DNA of 64,000 nt from Crenothrix polyspora (GCF_900163755.1 NZ_FUKI01000131.1:1-64000); one strand, 5' to 3'. Counted from the stretch's first letter, positions 1-8,177 are shown. Notes: generated from the sequence alone by a model not told the origin. Translations and numbers: made by a program.

Positions 1-1
1 A

Positions 2-322
2 CCAGGAACCACCGTCAATACTGACGAGTGGGGGGCGTACAACCATCTTGCAAAATCAGGCCGTCTGCATGTAACAGTTTGCCATACACCCGGCAAACGT
101 GAATGGGCAAGGGATGATGACGGGGACGGTATCCGTGAGGTGCACACCAACACCAGCGAGGGTTTCTGGACAGGACTTCGCAACTTCCTTCGCCCTTTTC
201 GGGGCGTTAATAAGGTGTTCTTGCAACAGTACATAGCTATACATGAATGGGCTCACAATATCAAAAGATGTACTTTGGCATTTTTGAGAATTATGTGTGG
301 CATCACACAATTCGCCCCATGA
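2..322 (+). CDS. ISXO2-like (IS1595 family) transposase, C-terminal part
   Basis: The frame is open from base 2 to the TGA at 320-322, about 106 residues, and its start lies outside the window. It reads TDEWGAY followed by HTNTSEGFWTGLRNF and then HEWAHN. This is the end of the DDE catalytic core of ISXO2/IS1595-type transposases, with the second catalytic Asp in TDEW and the last conserved block around NTSEG. The enzyme would cut and join the ends of its own insertion sequence. An in-frame ATG at 140 exists, but the motifs upstream of it belong to the same protein, so 140 is not a real start. The insertion sequence should end between 322 and about 387; I could not identify its terminal inverted repeat with only one end visible. 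It is convergent with nrdJb. Confidence 0.85.
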   Translation, partial: PGTTVNTDEWGAYNHLAKSGRLHVTVCHTPGKREWARDDDGDGIREVHTNTSEGFWTGLRNFLRPFRGVNKVFLQQYIAIHEWAHNIKRCTLAFLRIMCGITQFAP

Positions 323-386
323 GCCATAAGTGTTTGTCTGTGCGTGCAATCATATTATTTTAGTGAGTCGATCTATAATGGCCACA

Positions 387-1085
387 TTAGCCGCACTTAC
401 TGTCGCCACAATTAAGACACGTCATACAGCCATCCATTAATACCAGCGCTTTGGTTTGGCATTTGCTACATAACAGGGCTTTGGCTGGAAATGCGCCATT
501 ATCACCCAGTGCTGAGGTATCATTATGCAATGCTTCAAATTCTTGGCGTTTGGCGGCTAAAAATTGTCTTTGGTGTTCATCCATTTCTTTGTCTTTTAAC
601 ATACCGATTTGTTTCATGTGCGATTCAATCGCGCAGCCTATTTCAGCCACCAAAGACGGCATAAACACCCCGCCTTTTTTAAAATAACCTCCTTTGGGAT
701 CAAAAACCGCTTTTAGTTCTTCCACCAAAAACGTGGCATCGCCACCTTTACGCAATACAGCGGAAATAACCCGTGTAAGTGCTAAAACCCATTGAAAATG
801 TTCCATGTTTTTAGAGTTGATAAATACTTCATAGGGTCTGCGCTCTTCATACTCTGTGCCCACATTAAGCACCATATCGTTAATGGTAATGTATAAAGCA
901 TGCTCGGATTGCGGGGTTTTTATTTTATAGGTTGAACCAAATAAAATTTCTGGGCGCGTGACATTTTCGTGCATGCTTTCCAGCGCATTGATTTTGGCAT
1001 CGTTAGCCGATTGTTCGGATGCGGCCTTGTCTTCGCCGGACAATACTTTGTAAGTGGTGATTTTTTTGTCTATTTTAAAAGTCAT
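387..1085 (-). CDS. nrdJb: NrdJb, small component of B12-dependent class II ribonucleotide reductase (TSCPD-type)
   Basis: 232 residues. In some gammaproteobacteria, such as Pseudomonas, the class II reductase is encoded as NrdJa (catalytic barrel) plus NrdJb (C-terminal TSCPD-type domain). This protein matches the second. The middle of the protein carries the LNVGTEYEERRPYEVFIN and GGVFMPSLVAEIGCAIE stretches of that domain. The C terminus is cysteine rich (CSKCQ, then CMTCLNCGDSKCG), the tail that shuttles electrons to, or structures, the active-site disulfide. It would work with NrdJa at 3579-6860 to reduce ribonucleotides without needing oxygen. It lies on the same strand, 2.5 kb downstream of nrdJa, separated by unrelated small genes, so co-transcription is doubtful. 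The start ATG at 1085 has only a weak Shine-Dalgarno. Confidence 0.85.
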   Translation of the reverse strand: MTFKIDKKITTYKVLSGEDKAASEQSANDAKINALESMHENVTRPEILFGSTYKIKTPQSEHALYITINDMVLNVGTEYEERRPYEVFINSKNMEHFQWVLALTRVISAVLRKGGDATFLVEELKAVFDPKGGYFKKGGVFMPSLVAEIGCAIESHMKQIGMLKDKEMDEHQRQFLAAKRQEFEALHNDTSALGDNGAFPAKALLCSKCQTKALVLMDGCMTCLNCGDSKCG

Positions 1086-1238
1086 AATGGTAAATCCGTA
1101 AAGTAAAAATAGTTAAGAACAGTATGGTATTAGGTGCGTAGCTTAGCAAGCTACGGTAAACGATAAAATATAAATAGGGTTCTTCTGGTAGTGCGCGTAC
1201 AATTTTCGATAATTATTTAATTTTTATAGGGTGTAATA

Positions 1239-1634
1239 ATGAAAAAAATAACTTTGGCATCTGTTGTACTGGCGTTGTCTGTATTTGCACATGTCGGTTA
1301 CGCGGATGTTGAGCTGAAAACGAAAGAGCAAGTTGAAGGTAATTGGAAGTTGCAATATACCAAAAGCTCTTTAACGACCCAACAAATCATCAAGCGTGAA
1401 GATACTTGGTTAATGAAAGATGGCAACATTACTATCTCAAATATCCCGCATGATGGAAAACATTATGATCAGCCAGCGCTGATCTATTCTGTAGAAGATG
1501 GTAAATTAAAAGTACCGTATTTAGGCAGAGGCGGTGGTGACTTTTTCTCATTGGTTTCCATTGATGATAAAAATATGGTATTAAAAGGTAAGTTTGGCGA
1601 ATATTATTATTTCGATAAAGTCGCTGCCAAGTAG
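1239..1634 (+). CDS. Small secreted protein, function unknown
   Basis: 131 residues. A clear signal peptide (MKK, hydrophobic ASVVLALSVFA, then VGYA before DVEL) sends it to the periplasm or outside. The mature part of about 108 residues alternates polar and hydrophobic residues, with EGNWKLQYTKSS near its start and GKFGEYYYFDK at its end. This recalls small lipocalin-like beta-barrel domains, though no family is certain. It has no cysteine after the signal peptide. It stands between divergent nrdJb and the next small secreted protein in the same direction. Its ATG follows an AGGG at 1228-1231. Confidence 0.6.
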   Translation: MKKITLASVVLALSVFAHVGYADVELKTKEQVEGNWKLQYTKSSLTTQQIIKREDTWLMKDGNITISNIPHDGKHYDQPALIYSVEDGKLKVPYLGRGGGDFFSLVSIDDKNMVLKGKFGEYYYFDKVAAK

Positions 1635-1772
1635 CCTTGGTTTTTCGTGTTGTTTAATTGGCTAAATGACTGTTATTAGCTGATTAGGCACAACATAACG
1701 TTTTGTTTTAACGTGGCATCTTTTGCGACAAGATGTTTAATCATCATAGCTATTATTAACGCAGGTGAAAAT

Positions 1773-2162
1773 ATGAAAATGACTACTTTGTTAATCAGTG
1801 TTGCTATGGCTAGCTTGCCTGCGGTTGGTTTGGCTGCCAAGTGCCCGCGTTCTGATCTTGCTGGTACGTGGCGTGTATACACGGTATTTCAATCGGTGGT
1901 TCGTTGTACACTTGTTATGTCGAGCAGCGGCGTAATTGGTGGCCGATCCTCTTGTTATGCGCCCGATATTTTCGATTCCGTTCCCGCTACAGGTAAGTTA
2001 GTACTAACAGCAGATTGCCATGTAACGGGTAGTATTAATGCCAATGCTCAGCTGCGCTATCTTGATGGCTGGATCAGTAAAGGCAAAGACAGTGTTTCGG
2101 GTATCGGCTGGAAGCCTGGTAATGTGTTTGCCGGCAATGTGTTTTCTGGCGTGAAGCAATAG
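1773..2162 (+). CDS. Small secreted cysteine-containing protein, function unknown
   Basis: 129 residues from the ATG at 1773, chosen over an in-frame ATG at 1713 because it follows CAGGTGAAA and starts directly with a signal peptide (MKMTTLLISVAMASLPAVGLA, cut before AKC). The mature protein has a C-x4-L-x-G pattern followed by two further cysteines at spacings of 21 and 16 residues. A very similar C-x4-L-x-G-x-Y pattern occurs twice at the N terminus of the CHAT protein at 54188-58858, so both may carry the same small extracellular domain; this is inference. No catalytic motif is visible. Confidence 0.55.
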   Translation: MKMTTLLISVAMASLPAVGLAAKCPRSDLAGTWRVYTVFQSVVRCTLVMSSSGVIGGRSSCYAPDIFDSVPATGKLVLTADCHVTGSINANAQLRYLDGWISKGKDSVSGIGWKPGNVFAGNVFSGVKQ

Positions 2163-2229
2163 TGTTTGTTTTGTTGGGGTGATGTTAGGAACCCCATAGT
2201 GGATGTACGAATACGCATTGCCTATTGTG

Positions 2230-2463
2230 TCAGTCAGTCGATAAGTGTTGTTCATAGCTTTCAATAAAAATACCTAACGCGGTTACCAAACGGGCAAGCG
2301 GATGGTTTTCGTCGGCTCCGCCTAAATCCATTAGATGGTTTAGGGCATCAATGGCGATTTCGTAATCGTGTTCATTTTTAATAGGATACAGCGGTACGGC
2401 TTCGCACAGTGCCGCATAGTGGTTGATTGCTTGGATTGTTGTGTTGGCGGTTAAGGTTTCCAT
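2230..2463 (-). CDS. higA: HigA-like antitoxin without DNA-binding domain
   Basis: 77 residues. The sequence IKNEHDYEIAIDALNHLMDL followed by LGIFIESYEQHL matches the N-terminal toxin-interaction part of COG5499-type HigA antitoxins, where the usual pattern is a nested Asp-Tyr-x-x-Ala helix and an IExYE helix. The typical family member continues for another 50-60 residues with a Cro/C1 helix-turn-helix, which is absent here: the frame stops at the tail LSTD. Its start overlaps the end of the toxin gene upstream by 13 bases, the usual toxin-first higBA order. Either it is a short antitoxin that does not autoregulate by itself, or it has been truncated. Confidence 0.6.
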   Translation of the reverse strand: METLTANTTIQAINHYAALCEAVPLYPIKNEHDYEIAIDALNHLMDLGGADENHPLARLVTALGIFIESYEQHLSTD

Positions 2464-2732
2464 AGGTCGTACTCTTTGTGGGTTAACACGGCGCGAATGT
2501 AAACGGTTTGGGTATTAAAATGGATTGCAGTTATTAAGCGGTAATGATTGCCTGCAATATCAAATACATAATATTGGCCTACTTTGTCCACGGAATTAAA
2601 AGTGGTTTTCAGATCAGCATAAGACTTAACGTTTGTAGTTTCAATTTTTTTACGCCATTCTTGCAAAGCAGGTTTGGCCTGTGGGTGAATTCTCGAAAAA
2701 TCCTGCAATGCTTTATTGCTTATAATTCGCAT
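2451..2732 (-). CDS. higB: HigB-type mRNA interferase toxin
   Basis: 93 residues with the RelE/HigB fold pattern: an N-terminal helix pair (ALQDFSRIHPQAKPALQEWRKKI), the segment YADLKTTFNSVDKVGQYYVFDIAGNHYRLI, and the end VYIRAVLTHKEYDLW. This is the COG4680 HigB family, which cleaves mRNA at the ribosome when free of antitoxin. The conserved F-N-x-V, the NxYR-type strand and the C-terminal H-x-x-Y-D are all present, so the toxin looks intact. It comes first in the operon and overlaps the antitoxin gene at 2230-2463. Confidence 0.8.
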   Translation of the reverse strand: MRIISNKALQDFSRIHPQAKPALQEWRKKIETTNVKSYADLKTTFNSVDKVGQYYVFDIAGNHYRLITAIHFNTQTVYIRAVLTHKEYDLWKP

Positions 2733-3078
2733 AGAATGAGTTTAAGTTATTTTTACAAATAATTGTATCGCACAAATGCTGTAGGTTGGTGCTGACGTTA
2801 GGAACCCCAACATTAGTGTATCAATCTGTTATGTTCTGGGGGGGCATAATCTACGGTATTAACTTTAGCCTGCTCAATGTCGGCTTGACCTGATTTATGA
2901 AAATAGTTGATAAATACCTCTAAAGGATTGGGAATTTTCGATCGACAAAAAGCCTCGGTGGAATTTATCGGGGCTTTTGGTTTTCTAAAAATCACATCAA
3001 AACTTTGTAACACTCTTCTATCAACACATCAATCAAACCCACCACACTAAAAACATCCCTGTATAGTGCAGCTTGTGG
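2733..3078. other. Intergenic stretch, no supported gene
   Basis: 346 bases between higB and the gene at 3079. A minus-strand frame of 66 codons at 2813-3013 is open, but it has no recognisable motif, no good ribosome binding site, and runs into the short interspersed repeat at 2788-2814. I see nothing else here. Confidence 0.4.
2788..2814. repeat. Short interspersed repeat around GTTAGGAACCCCA
   Basis: The 13-base core GTTAGGAACCCCA occurs here and again at 2184-2196, in each case preceded by GTTGG, so the two copies bracket the HigBA module. The repeat can fold weakly (GTTGGGG-like against CCCCAAC). It is probably a member of a scattered intergenic repeat family. Two copies are too few to define its ends. 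Confidence 0.4.
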
Positions 3079-3543
3079 TCAATGAATAATTTTGCCCACA
3101 GTTTCATCCACACAAATCCTATCCAACCCAAAGCTACTGATTTCGTTAGCCCACTTTTCTTCTGATTCGGCAAGTGCAGCAAAGCGCTCTGTCTTTTTAA
3201 TATCGGTTACATCAGTTACCTTGGCTTTTTTAAGCACGTCTCTTTCTGATAATCTTGAAATTAACTCGTCCCAAAAAGTATTGTTTTCAAATTCTTGAAT
3301 AAACTCCTCAACAGCAGATTCTAATTCGACAGTTGGATAGTATTTGTTATCTTCCTCTTCAAGTTCGACCAAATCTTCACAGCCTATTTGATTGGCAAGT
3401 GCTAATAATTTGTGGAACAATTCCCCAAAAGCCTTGGTATCAGATCTAGATTCCGTATTATCGTGCGCATGCAGTACCCAATCAGCAATTTGCATGGCCT
3501 CAAGCAAGGAGCGGTATTCTTTTTTGGTAAAGTTAATTTTCAT
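3079..3543 (-). CDS. Conserved-looking acidic protein, function unknown
   Basis: 154 residues, predicted mostly helical and strongly acidic (VELEEEDNKYYP; VEEFIQEFENNTFWDELISRLSERD). It starts MKINFTKKEYRSLLEAMQIADWVL. There is no signal peptide, membrane segment or recognisable catalytic motif. It lies 35 bases downstream of nrdJa on the same strand and is probably co-transcribed with it. That position does not by itself give it a role in nucleotide reduction. Confidence 0.6.
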   Translation of the reverse strand: MKINFTKKEYRSLLEAMQIADWVLHAHDNTESRSDTKAFGELFHKLLALANQIGCEDLVELEEEDNKYYPTVELESAVEEFIQEFENNTFWDELISRLSERDVLKKAKVTDVTDIKKTERFAALAESEEKWANEISSFGLDRICVDETVGKIIH

Positions 3544-3578
3544 GATAGGTACATAAGATTATGTGAGTCATTAAAAGA

Positions 3579-6500
3579 TCAAAACTTCCCATAATAGCCT
3601 TCCTTCAAGGCATCAAACAAATTCGCGGCACTGTGAATTTCACCGTCATACTCCACATCATCATTGCCTTTAAATTCCACCACCGAACCGTCTTCCAAGG
3701 TAAATTGATAGGTAGTATTTTCCAAATCTGACTCTTTAACCAGCACGCCTTGGAACACCTCAGGATTAAATCGGAACGTCGTACAGCCTTTTAAGCCTTT
3801 GTCGTAAGCGTATTGGTAAATGTTCTTAAAATCTTCATACGGGAAATCAGTCGGCACATTGGCGGTTTTGGAGATCGACGAATCAATCCACTTTTGCGCT
3901 GCCGCCTGAATATCCACATGTTGCTTCGGGGTGACATCATCAGCGGCAATAAAATAATCCGGCAATTTTTGGCCTGCTTCCTCGCTGTACGGCATGGCAT
4001 TGGGGTTAACCAACGTGCGGTATGCCAACAGTTCAAACGAATACACATCCACCTTTTCTTTAGATTTTTTACCAGAGCGGATCACATTACGCGAATAATG
4101 GTGTGCAAAGCTGGGTTCAATGCCGTTGCTGGCATTATTGGCCAGCGATAACGAAATCGTACCGGTAGGCGCAATGGAACTGTGGTGGGTAAAACGTGCG
4201 CCCACTTCAATCAATTCCGCGACCAGTTCCGGCTCTTCCCTGGCCACTTGCTGCATATAGCGGCTGTATTTGGCCAGTAAAACCTTACCGGTGATGGCAT
4301 CACCAATCTTATAGCCATCCGTTACCATTTCTGGGCGTTTGTGCAACATTTCACTGCTTACCGTGAAGACTTGTTCCATAATCGGCGCAGGGCCTTTTTC
4401 TTTGGCCAGTGTTAACGCGGCTTTCCAGCCTTCTATCGCCATTACTTTGGTGACTTCTTCAGTAAATTGTAAGGAGTTATCGTCGCCGTATTTCATACCC
4501 AGCATGGTAACGGTAGAACCTAAACCTAAATACCCCATACCGTGGCGGCGCTTGCTGGTAATTTCTTCGCGTTGCTTTTCTAACGGCAGGCCGTTAATTT
4601 CCACTACGTTATCCAGCATACGGGTGAATATACGGATGGTTTTGCGGTAAGTGTCCCAGTCAAAGCTGGCTTCTTGGGTAAAGGGTTTTTTAACAAAGCG
4701 GGTGAGGTTGATTGAACCTAGCAGGCAGCTGCCGTAGGGTGGTAACGGTTGTTCGCCACAATTTCCTGTTACAATTCCGTTAAATATAATTGTATTATTG
4801 TCATCTTGAGTTGTATCAAAGACGGATTCTTTTCCAATATATGCAATATGGGCGATTGAACTGGTGAAGTCATTTTGTTTAGCCCAAGTGCGATCTCTTG
4901 CCCATTCAGAATATTTTTCATTTTTCTCTTTTCCTAAAAAACCAATTTCATCCATAAAAACATCACGCGATTCTGAGCCGATAATCAACTCATAATCTGC
5001 TTTACATTCGTAAGCTTTTTGGCCACCCTTACCATCGGGCAACATTCTTGAACCCGCTTTTCGGCGCTTGAGGATTCGGCAAAAAATACCAAAATTGCTT
5101 AATAACTTTTGTACATCTCTAAGCAGATCAGGATGGCTTGATGCTAATCGAATCGTGCAATAATGATTTTTGTCATCACGTTGAACAGTACCATCAGCTT
5201 GGAATAAAGCGCTCAAATAGCCTTTTACACAGTCTTCCGTACCTTGCCAGATAACTTCTGGTACACGTAGTTTGCTGTCTTTATTAAAACCGTAAAATTC
5301 CAGTACTCTCGCTAATAAAACTGAGCGAATCATAATTAGGTTACGATCTGGAATAGCAACCGCTGAAATGGTATAGCTTCTAGTCGCGTTATGTTGCAAG
5401 GTGGTTGTGGCGATTAATTGATTAATATAAGCCACTAATTTTGGTGCAAAACCACGGTCGTCATTCCATAAGTTAATAACAGCCGCTTGTTGCTGTTTGC
5501 CGCGATTGGTGAAATGGCCATCGCCGGTAATAAAACCTAATAGGTTGCCGAAGTTTTTATCACCTTGCTGGCCAAATTGGCCTTTACCGGATTGGATCAG
5601 TAATTTGTCACGGATTTTTAAATCCTTTAATTTAATCTTGCCGCGAGAAGTGTAAAAGTCATGCCAAGCGGTGGCTTTGATTTCATAACCATCGCGCGTG
5701 GTAACACGATAAATGTCTGCTGACTCGGCGGTCATAAAAGCTGGTTTAGCGGGGCGGACAGCCGTGCCTTTTTCCTTTAAGCCCAATGCGCGATGATCAA
5801 CGGTAACTTCCAATGGTGTATTACTGGCGTAAAGATCGCCAATTTTTACCATACCGAATTGCGTATGTAGGCGTGTATCAGCGGTAACACAAGGATTAGT
5901 CGCACGAATATTCTCGCAAAACCAGTTGTTATTCATTTCGTTCACTTTGTCGATCAGAATAAAACCCGGTTCGGCGTAATCATAAGTCGAACTCATGATG
6001 ATGTCCCACAAGCGCCGTGCTGGAATCGTCTTACTGATACGGCAGGCCACCAAGCCAGCACTATTGACTACATAGTTTTCTTTATTGGCCAGATCGCGCC
6101 AGATAATGCTCGCTGTATCGTTTAAATCTAATTGATCTTGCTGCACTTCTCTGTCATTAATGGGGAATGACAACGGCCAGGGCGCATCGTTTTTAACCGC
6201 ATCCATGAACTCGGTGGTAATCAACAACGACAGGTTGAACTGGCGCAAGCGGCCATTCTCGCGTTTGGCGCGGATGAACTCCACCACATCAGGATGGCCG
6301 ACATCAAACGTGGCCATTTGTGCGCCACGACGGCCACCGGCGGAGGACACCGTAAAACACATCTTGTCGTAAATATCCATAAACGACAGCGGCCCTGAGG
6401 TATACGCACCCGCACCGGACACATAGGCATCCTTAGGCCGGAGGGTAGAAAATTCATAGCCGATACCACATCCCGCTTTTAACGTAAGCCCCGCCTCATG

Positions 6501-6860
6501 CACCTTGGCGAGAATATCGTCCATAGAATCAGCAATAATGCCCGACACCGTACAGTTAATCGTAGACGTAGACGGCTTATGCTCCAGCGCACCGGCATTG
6601 GAAATAATACGTCCGGCTGGGATAACACCTTGGCGTAACGCCCACAAAAATTCTTTGTAATACTTCTCTTGATTAGCTTTGCCTTTTTCAACTTCAGACA
6701 AGGCTTTGGCGACCCGTTGGTAAGTTTCATCAATAGTAGCATCCAGTGCCGTGCCGTCTTTGGACTTTAAGCGGTATTTGGTGTCCCAGATATCCATAGA
6801 GGCATCTTGGAAAGTGATTTCGGTTACGGCATTGGGGATGATGTGCAGTTGTGCGGTCAT
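3579..6860 (-). CDS. nrdJa: NrdJa, B12-dependent class II ribonucleotide reductase, interrupted by an intein
   Basis: The precursor is 1093 residues: a host enzyme of 716 residues (1-323 and 701-1093) plus an intein at 324-700. The class II reductase uses adenosylcobalamin to generate a thiyl radical and makes deoxyribonucleotides. By comparison with the well-studied Thermotoga NrdJ, the redox cysteine pair is C103 (in INCTVSG) and C712 (YGSC). The thiyl-radical cysteine is C701 in the NPCGEQPLPP loop, with the active-site Asn two residues before and Glu two residues after. The partner tail domain NrdJb is encoded separately at 387-1085. The start ATG at 6860 follows a strong GGAGGATTCATC. 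Two NrdR-like boxes at 6944-6986 suggest repression when dATP is plentiful. The precursor must splice before it can be active. Confidence 0.95.
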   Translation of the reverse strand: MTAQLHIIPNAVTEITFQDASMDIWDTKYRLKSKDGTALDATIDETYQRVAKALSEVEKGKANQEKYYKEFLWALRQGVIPAGRIISNAGALEHKPSTSTINCTVSGIIADSMDDILAKVHEAGLTLKAGCGIGYEFSTLRPKDAYVSGAGAYTSGPLSFMDIYDKMCFTVSSAGGRRGAQMATFDVGHPDVVEFIRAKRENGRLRQFNLSLLITTEFMDAVKNDAPWPLSFPINDREVQQDQLDLNDTASIIWRDLANKENYVVNSAGLVACRISKTIPARRLWDIIMSSTYDYAEPGFILIDKVNEMNNNWFCENIRATNPCVTADTRLHTQFGMVKIGDLYASNTPLEVTVDHRALGLKEKGTAVRPAKPAFMTAESADIYRVTTRDGYEIKATAWHDFYTSRGKIKLKDLKIRDKLLIQSGKGQFGQQGDKNFGNLLGFITGDGHFTNRGKQQQAAVINLWNDDRGFAPKLVAYINQLIATTTLQHNATRSYTISAVAIPDRNLIMIRSVLLARVLEFYGFNKDSKLRVPEVIWQGTEDCVKGYLSALFQADGTVQRDDKNHYCTIRLASSHPDLLRDVQKLLSNFGIFCRILKRRKAGSRMLPDGKGGQKAYECKADYELIIGSESRDVFMDEIGFLGKEKNEKYSEWARDRTWAKQNDFTSSIAHIAYIGKESVFDTTQDDNNTIIFNGIVTGNCGEQPLPPYGSCLLGSINLTRFVKKPFTQEASFDWDTYRKTIRIFTRMLDNVVEINGLPLEKQREEITSKRRHGMGYLGLGSTVTMLGMKYGDDNSLQFTEEVTKVMAIEGWKAALTLAKEKGPAPIMEQVFTVSSEMLHKRPEMVTDGYKIGDAITGKVLLAKYSRYMQQVAREEPELVAELIEVGARFTHHSSIAPTGTISLSLANNASNGIEPSFAHHYSRNVIRSGKKSKEKVDVYSFELLAYRTLVNPNAMPYSEEAGQKLPDYFIAADDVTPKQHVDIQAAAQKWIDSSISKTANVPTDFPYEDFKNIYQYAYDKGLKGCTTFRFNPEVFQGVLVKESDLENTTYQFTLEDGSVVEFKGNDDVEYDGEIHSAANLFDALKEGYYGKF
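4761..5891 (-). mobile_element. Intein with LAGLIDADG homing endonuclease in nrdJa
   Basis: 377 residues, precursor positions 324-700. Block A begins with Cys324 (CVTADTRLHT). Block B has T397 and H400 in the order TxxH. The two LAGLIDADG helices are LLGFITGDGHF (440-450, with D447) and YLSALFQADG (548-557, with D556). The end reads GIVTGN followed by the +1 extein residue Cys701. Inteins self-splice from the precursor, and the endonuclease copies the element into intein-free alleles. The residue before the terminal Asn is Gly699, where most inteins have His, so splicing may be slower or use a different assist. Boundaries follow from removing the intein, which restores the family motif NPCGEQ. 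Confidence 0.93.
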
Positions 6861-6943
6861 GATGAATCCTCCAGGCAGGATGTGGTGAGTGGACTGCGGT
6901 TACAAAGTGATTAGGCAAGTCTAGGGGGCTAAGGTTTTTTTGT

Positions 6944-6986
6944 CAATATATAGTGGGTTAAATACTTTATTTGCACAATATATAGT
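6944..6986. promoter_or_regulatory. Tandem NrdR-like boxes upstream of nrdJa
   Basis: The core CAATATATAGT occurs twice, at 6944-6954 and 6976-6986. The known NrdR box is a palindrome of the form ACACWATATWTTGTGT. The second copy, CACAATATATAGTATT, keeps most of it. The centre-to-centre distance is 32 bases, about three helical turns, the spacing typical of NrdR-repressed ribonucleotide reductase promoters. The site is 84-126 bases before the nrdJa start. The nrdR gene itself is not in the window. Confidence 0.75.
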
Positions 6987-6989
6987 ATT

Positions 6990-7289
6990 TTTGTTGATTT
7001 TTTAAATTCGTCGCTCGATCAATAAGTTAAAATAATGCTTTTTTTGTAAGCAAGATAAGGTATTGATAAGCGCTATTATCAGCACATTATTAATTAGACA
7101 CGTCTTAGAAAATATTTTGGAAATTGGTTTGGTGCGGGTGTAGGCAGAGAAAAATACACGTATTGTGGCTACGACTGATTGTTTGGTGTGTTTTATACCC
7201 TGTGGAGAGTGGGTGTAAAGCGAATGATAATGAGCGCCGTTAGGCGCTCACAGTAAATTTATATGGCTTGTTTTAGTGGTCAAATGATT
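6990..7289. other. Intergenic region between nrdJa boxes and galU
   Basis: AT-rich and without a supported reading frame. A perfect hairpin, TGAGCGCC against GGCGCTCA with a four-base loop, lies at 7231-7250, 40 bases beyond the galU stop. It could end galU transcription, but no T-run follows on the minus strand, so the terminator call is weak. Confidence 0.4.
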
Positions 7290-8177
7290 TTAGAAGTTTT
7301 CATCTTTGGTCAGTTCTCTCAAATACGCCAAAAAGTCATCTTTTAGTTCTTTATGCAATAGGCCATGCTCAACCGTGGCAATCAAAAAGCCTAATTTAGT
7401 CCCGCAGTCGTAACGCTTGCCTTCAAATTCATAGGCTAACACTTGCTCATCATGCATCAACTCGGCAATAGCATCAGTTAATTGAATTTCACCACCAGCA
7501 CCGCGTTTGGTTTTTTTCAGCTTATCAAAGATGCCGGGCGTTAAAATATAACGCCCGACAACAGCCAGATTTGATGGTGCAACATCTGGTTTTGGCTTTT
7601 CAACAATCATTTCCACGGGGCCGTATTTGCCAGTAAATTCGCCGGTTCTGACAATGCCGTAACTGCCGGTATCGGCTGGATTAATTCTTTCTACACCCAG
7701 TATGGAGCTGTGTTTTTTTTCATACAAATTGACCATCTGCGCCATACAACCGCGCGTAGAGTCTTCAATTAAATCATCTGCCAAGATAACAGCAAACGGT
7801 TCGTCGCCAATAACGGGTCTGGCGCAATAAACGGCATGACCAAGCCCTAACGCTTCGGGCTGCCTAATAAATACACATGAAACGTGTGAGGGTAAAATAT
7901 TACGAATCAAATCTAGCGTTTCTGTTTTACCCTTGGCTTCCAGCTCTTTTTCCAGCTCATACGCTTTGTCAAAATGATCGGGAATAGCACGTTTGCTGCG
8001 TCCCGTAATAAATACCATTGTGTCAATGCCGGCTGCAACGGCCTCTTCTACGGCGTATTGAATCAGTGGTTTATCAACAATAGGCAGCATTTCTTTAGGA
8101 CTGGCTTTGGTGGCTGGTAAAAAACGTGTGCCTAAACCCGCCACTGGGAAGACGGCTTTGGTAATTTTTCTGGTCAT
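7290..8177 (-). CDS. galU: UTP-glucose-1-phosphate uridylyltransferase
   Basis: 295 residues. It makes UDP-glucose from UTP and glucose-1-phosphate in the cytoplasm, feeding LPS, exopolysaccharide and glycogen-type pathways. The nucleotide-binding start AVFPVAGLGTRFLPATKASPKEM is intact, followed by the family segments PLIQYAVEEA, QPEALGLGHAV, FAVILADDLI, EKPKP and YDCGTKLGFL. The length is normal for GalU. It lies 59 bases downstream of the mannose-1-phosphate guanylyltransferase gene on the same strand. The two are probably one sugar-nucleotide transcription unit. The ATG follows AAGGAAATC. Confidence 0.95.
   Translation of the reverse strand: MTRKITKAVFPVAGLGTRFLPATKASPKEMLPIVDKPLIQYAVEEAVAAGIDTMVFITGRSKRAIPDHFDKAYELEKELEAKGKTETLDLIRNILPSHVSCVFIRQPEALGLGHAVYCARPVIGDEPFAVILADDLIEDSTRGCMAQMVNLYEKKHSSILGVERINPADTGSYGIVRTGEFTGKYGPVEMIVEKPKPDVAPSNLAVVGRYILTPGIFDKLKKTKRGAGGEIQLTDAIAELMHDEQVLAYEFEGKRYDCGTKLGFLIATVEHGLLHKELKDDFLAYLRELTKDENF

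Noticed and set aside
2813-3013. 66-codon minus-strand frame
   Set aside because: No start signal or motif, and it runs into a short interspersed repeat.
7231-7250. Perfect GC hairpin after galU as an intrinsic terminator
   Set aside because: There is no T-run on the galU strand, so it is noted only as a hairpin.
6861-7289. Cobalamin riboswitch before the B12-dependent reductase
   Set aside because: I see no B12-box-like conserved core in the leader; the NrdR-like boxes explain regulation better.
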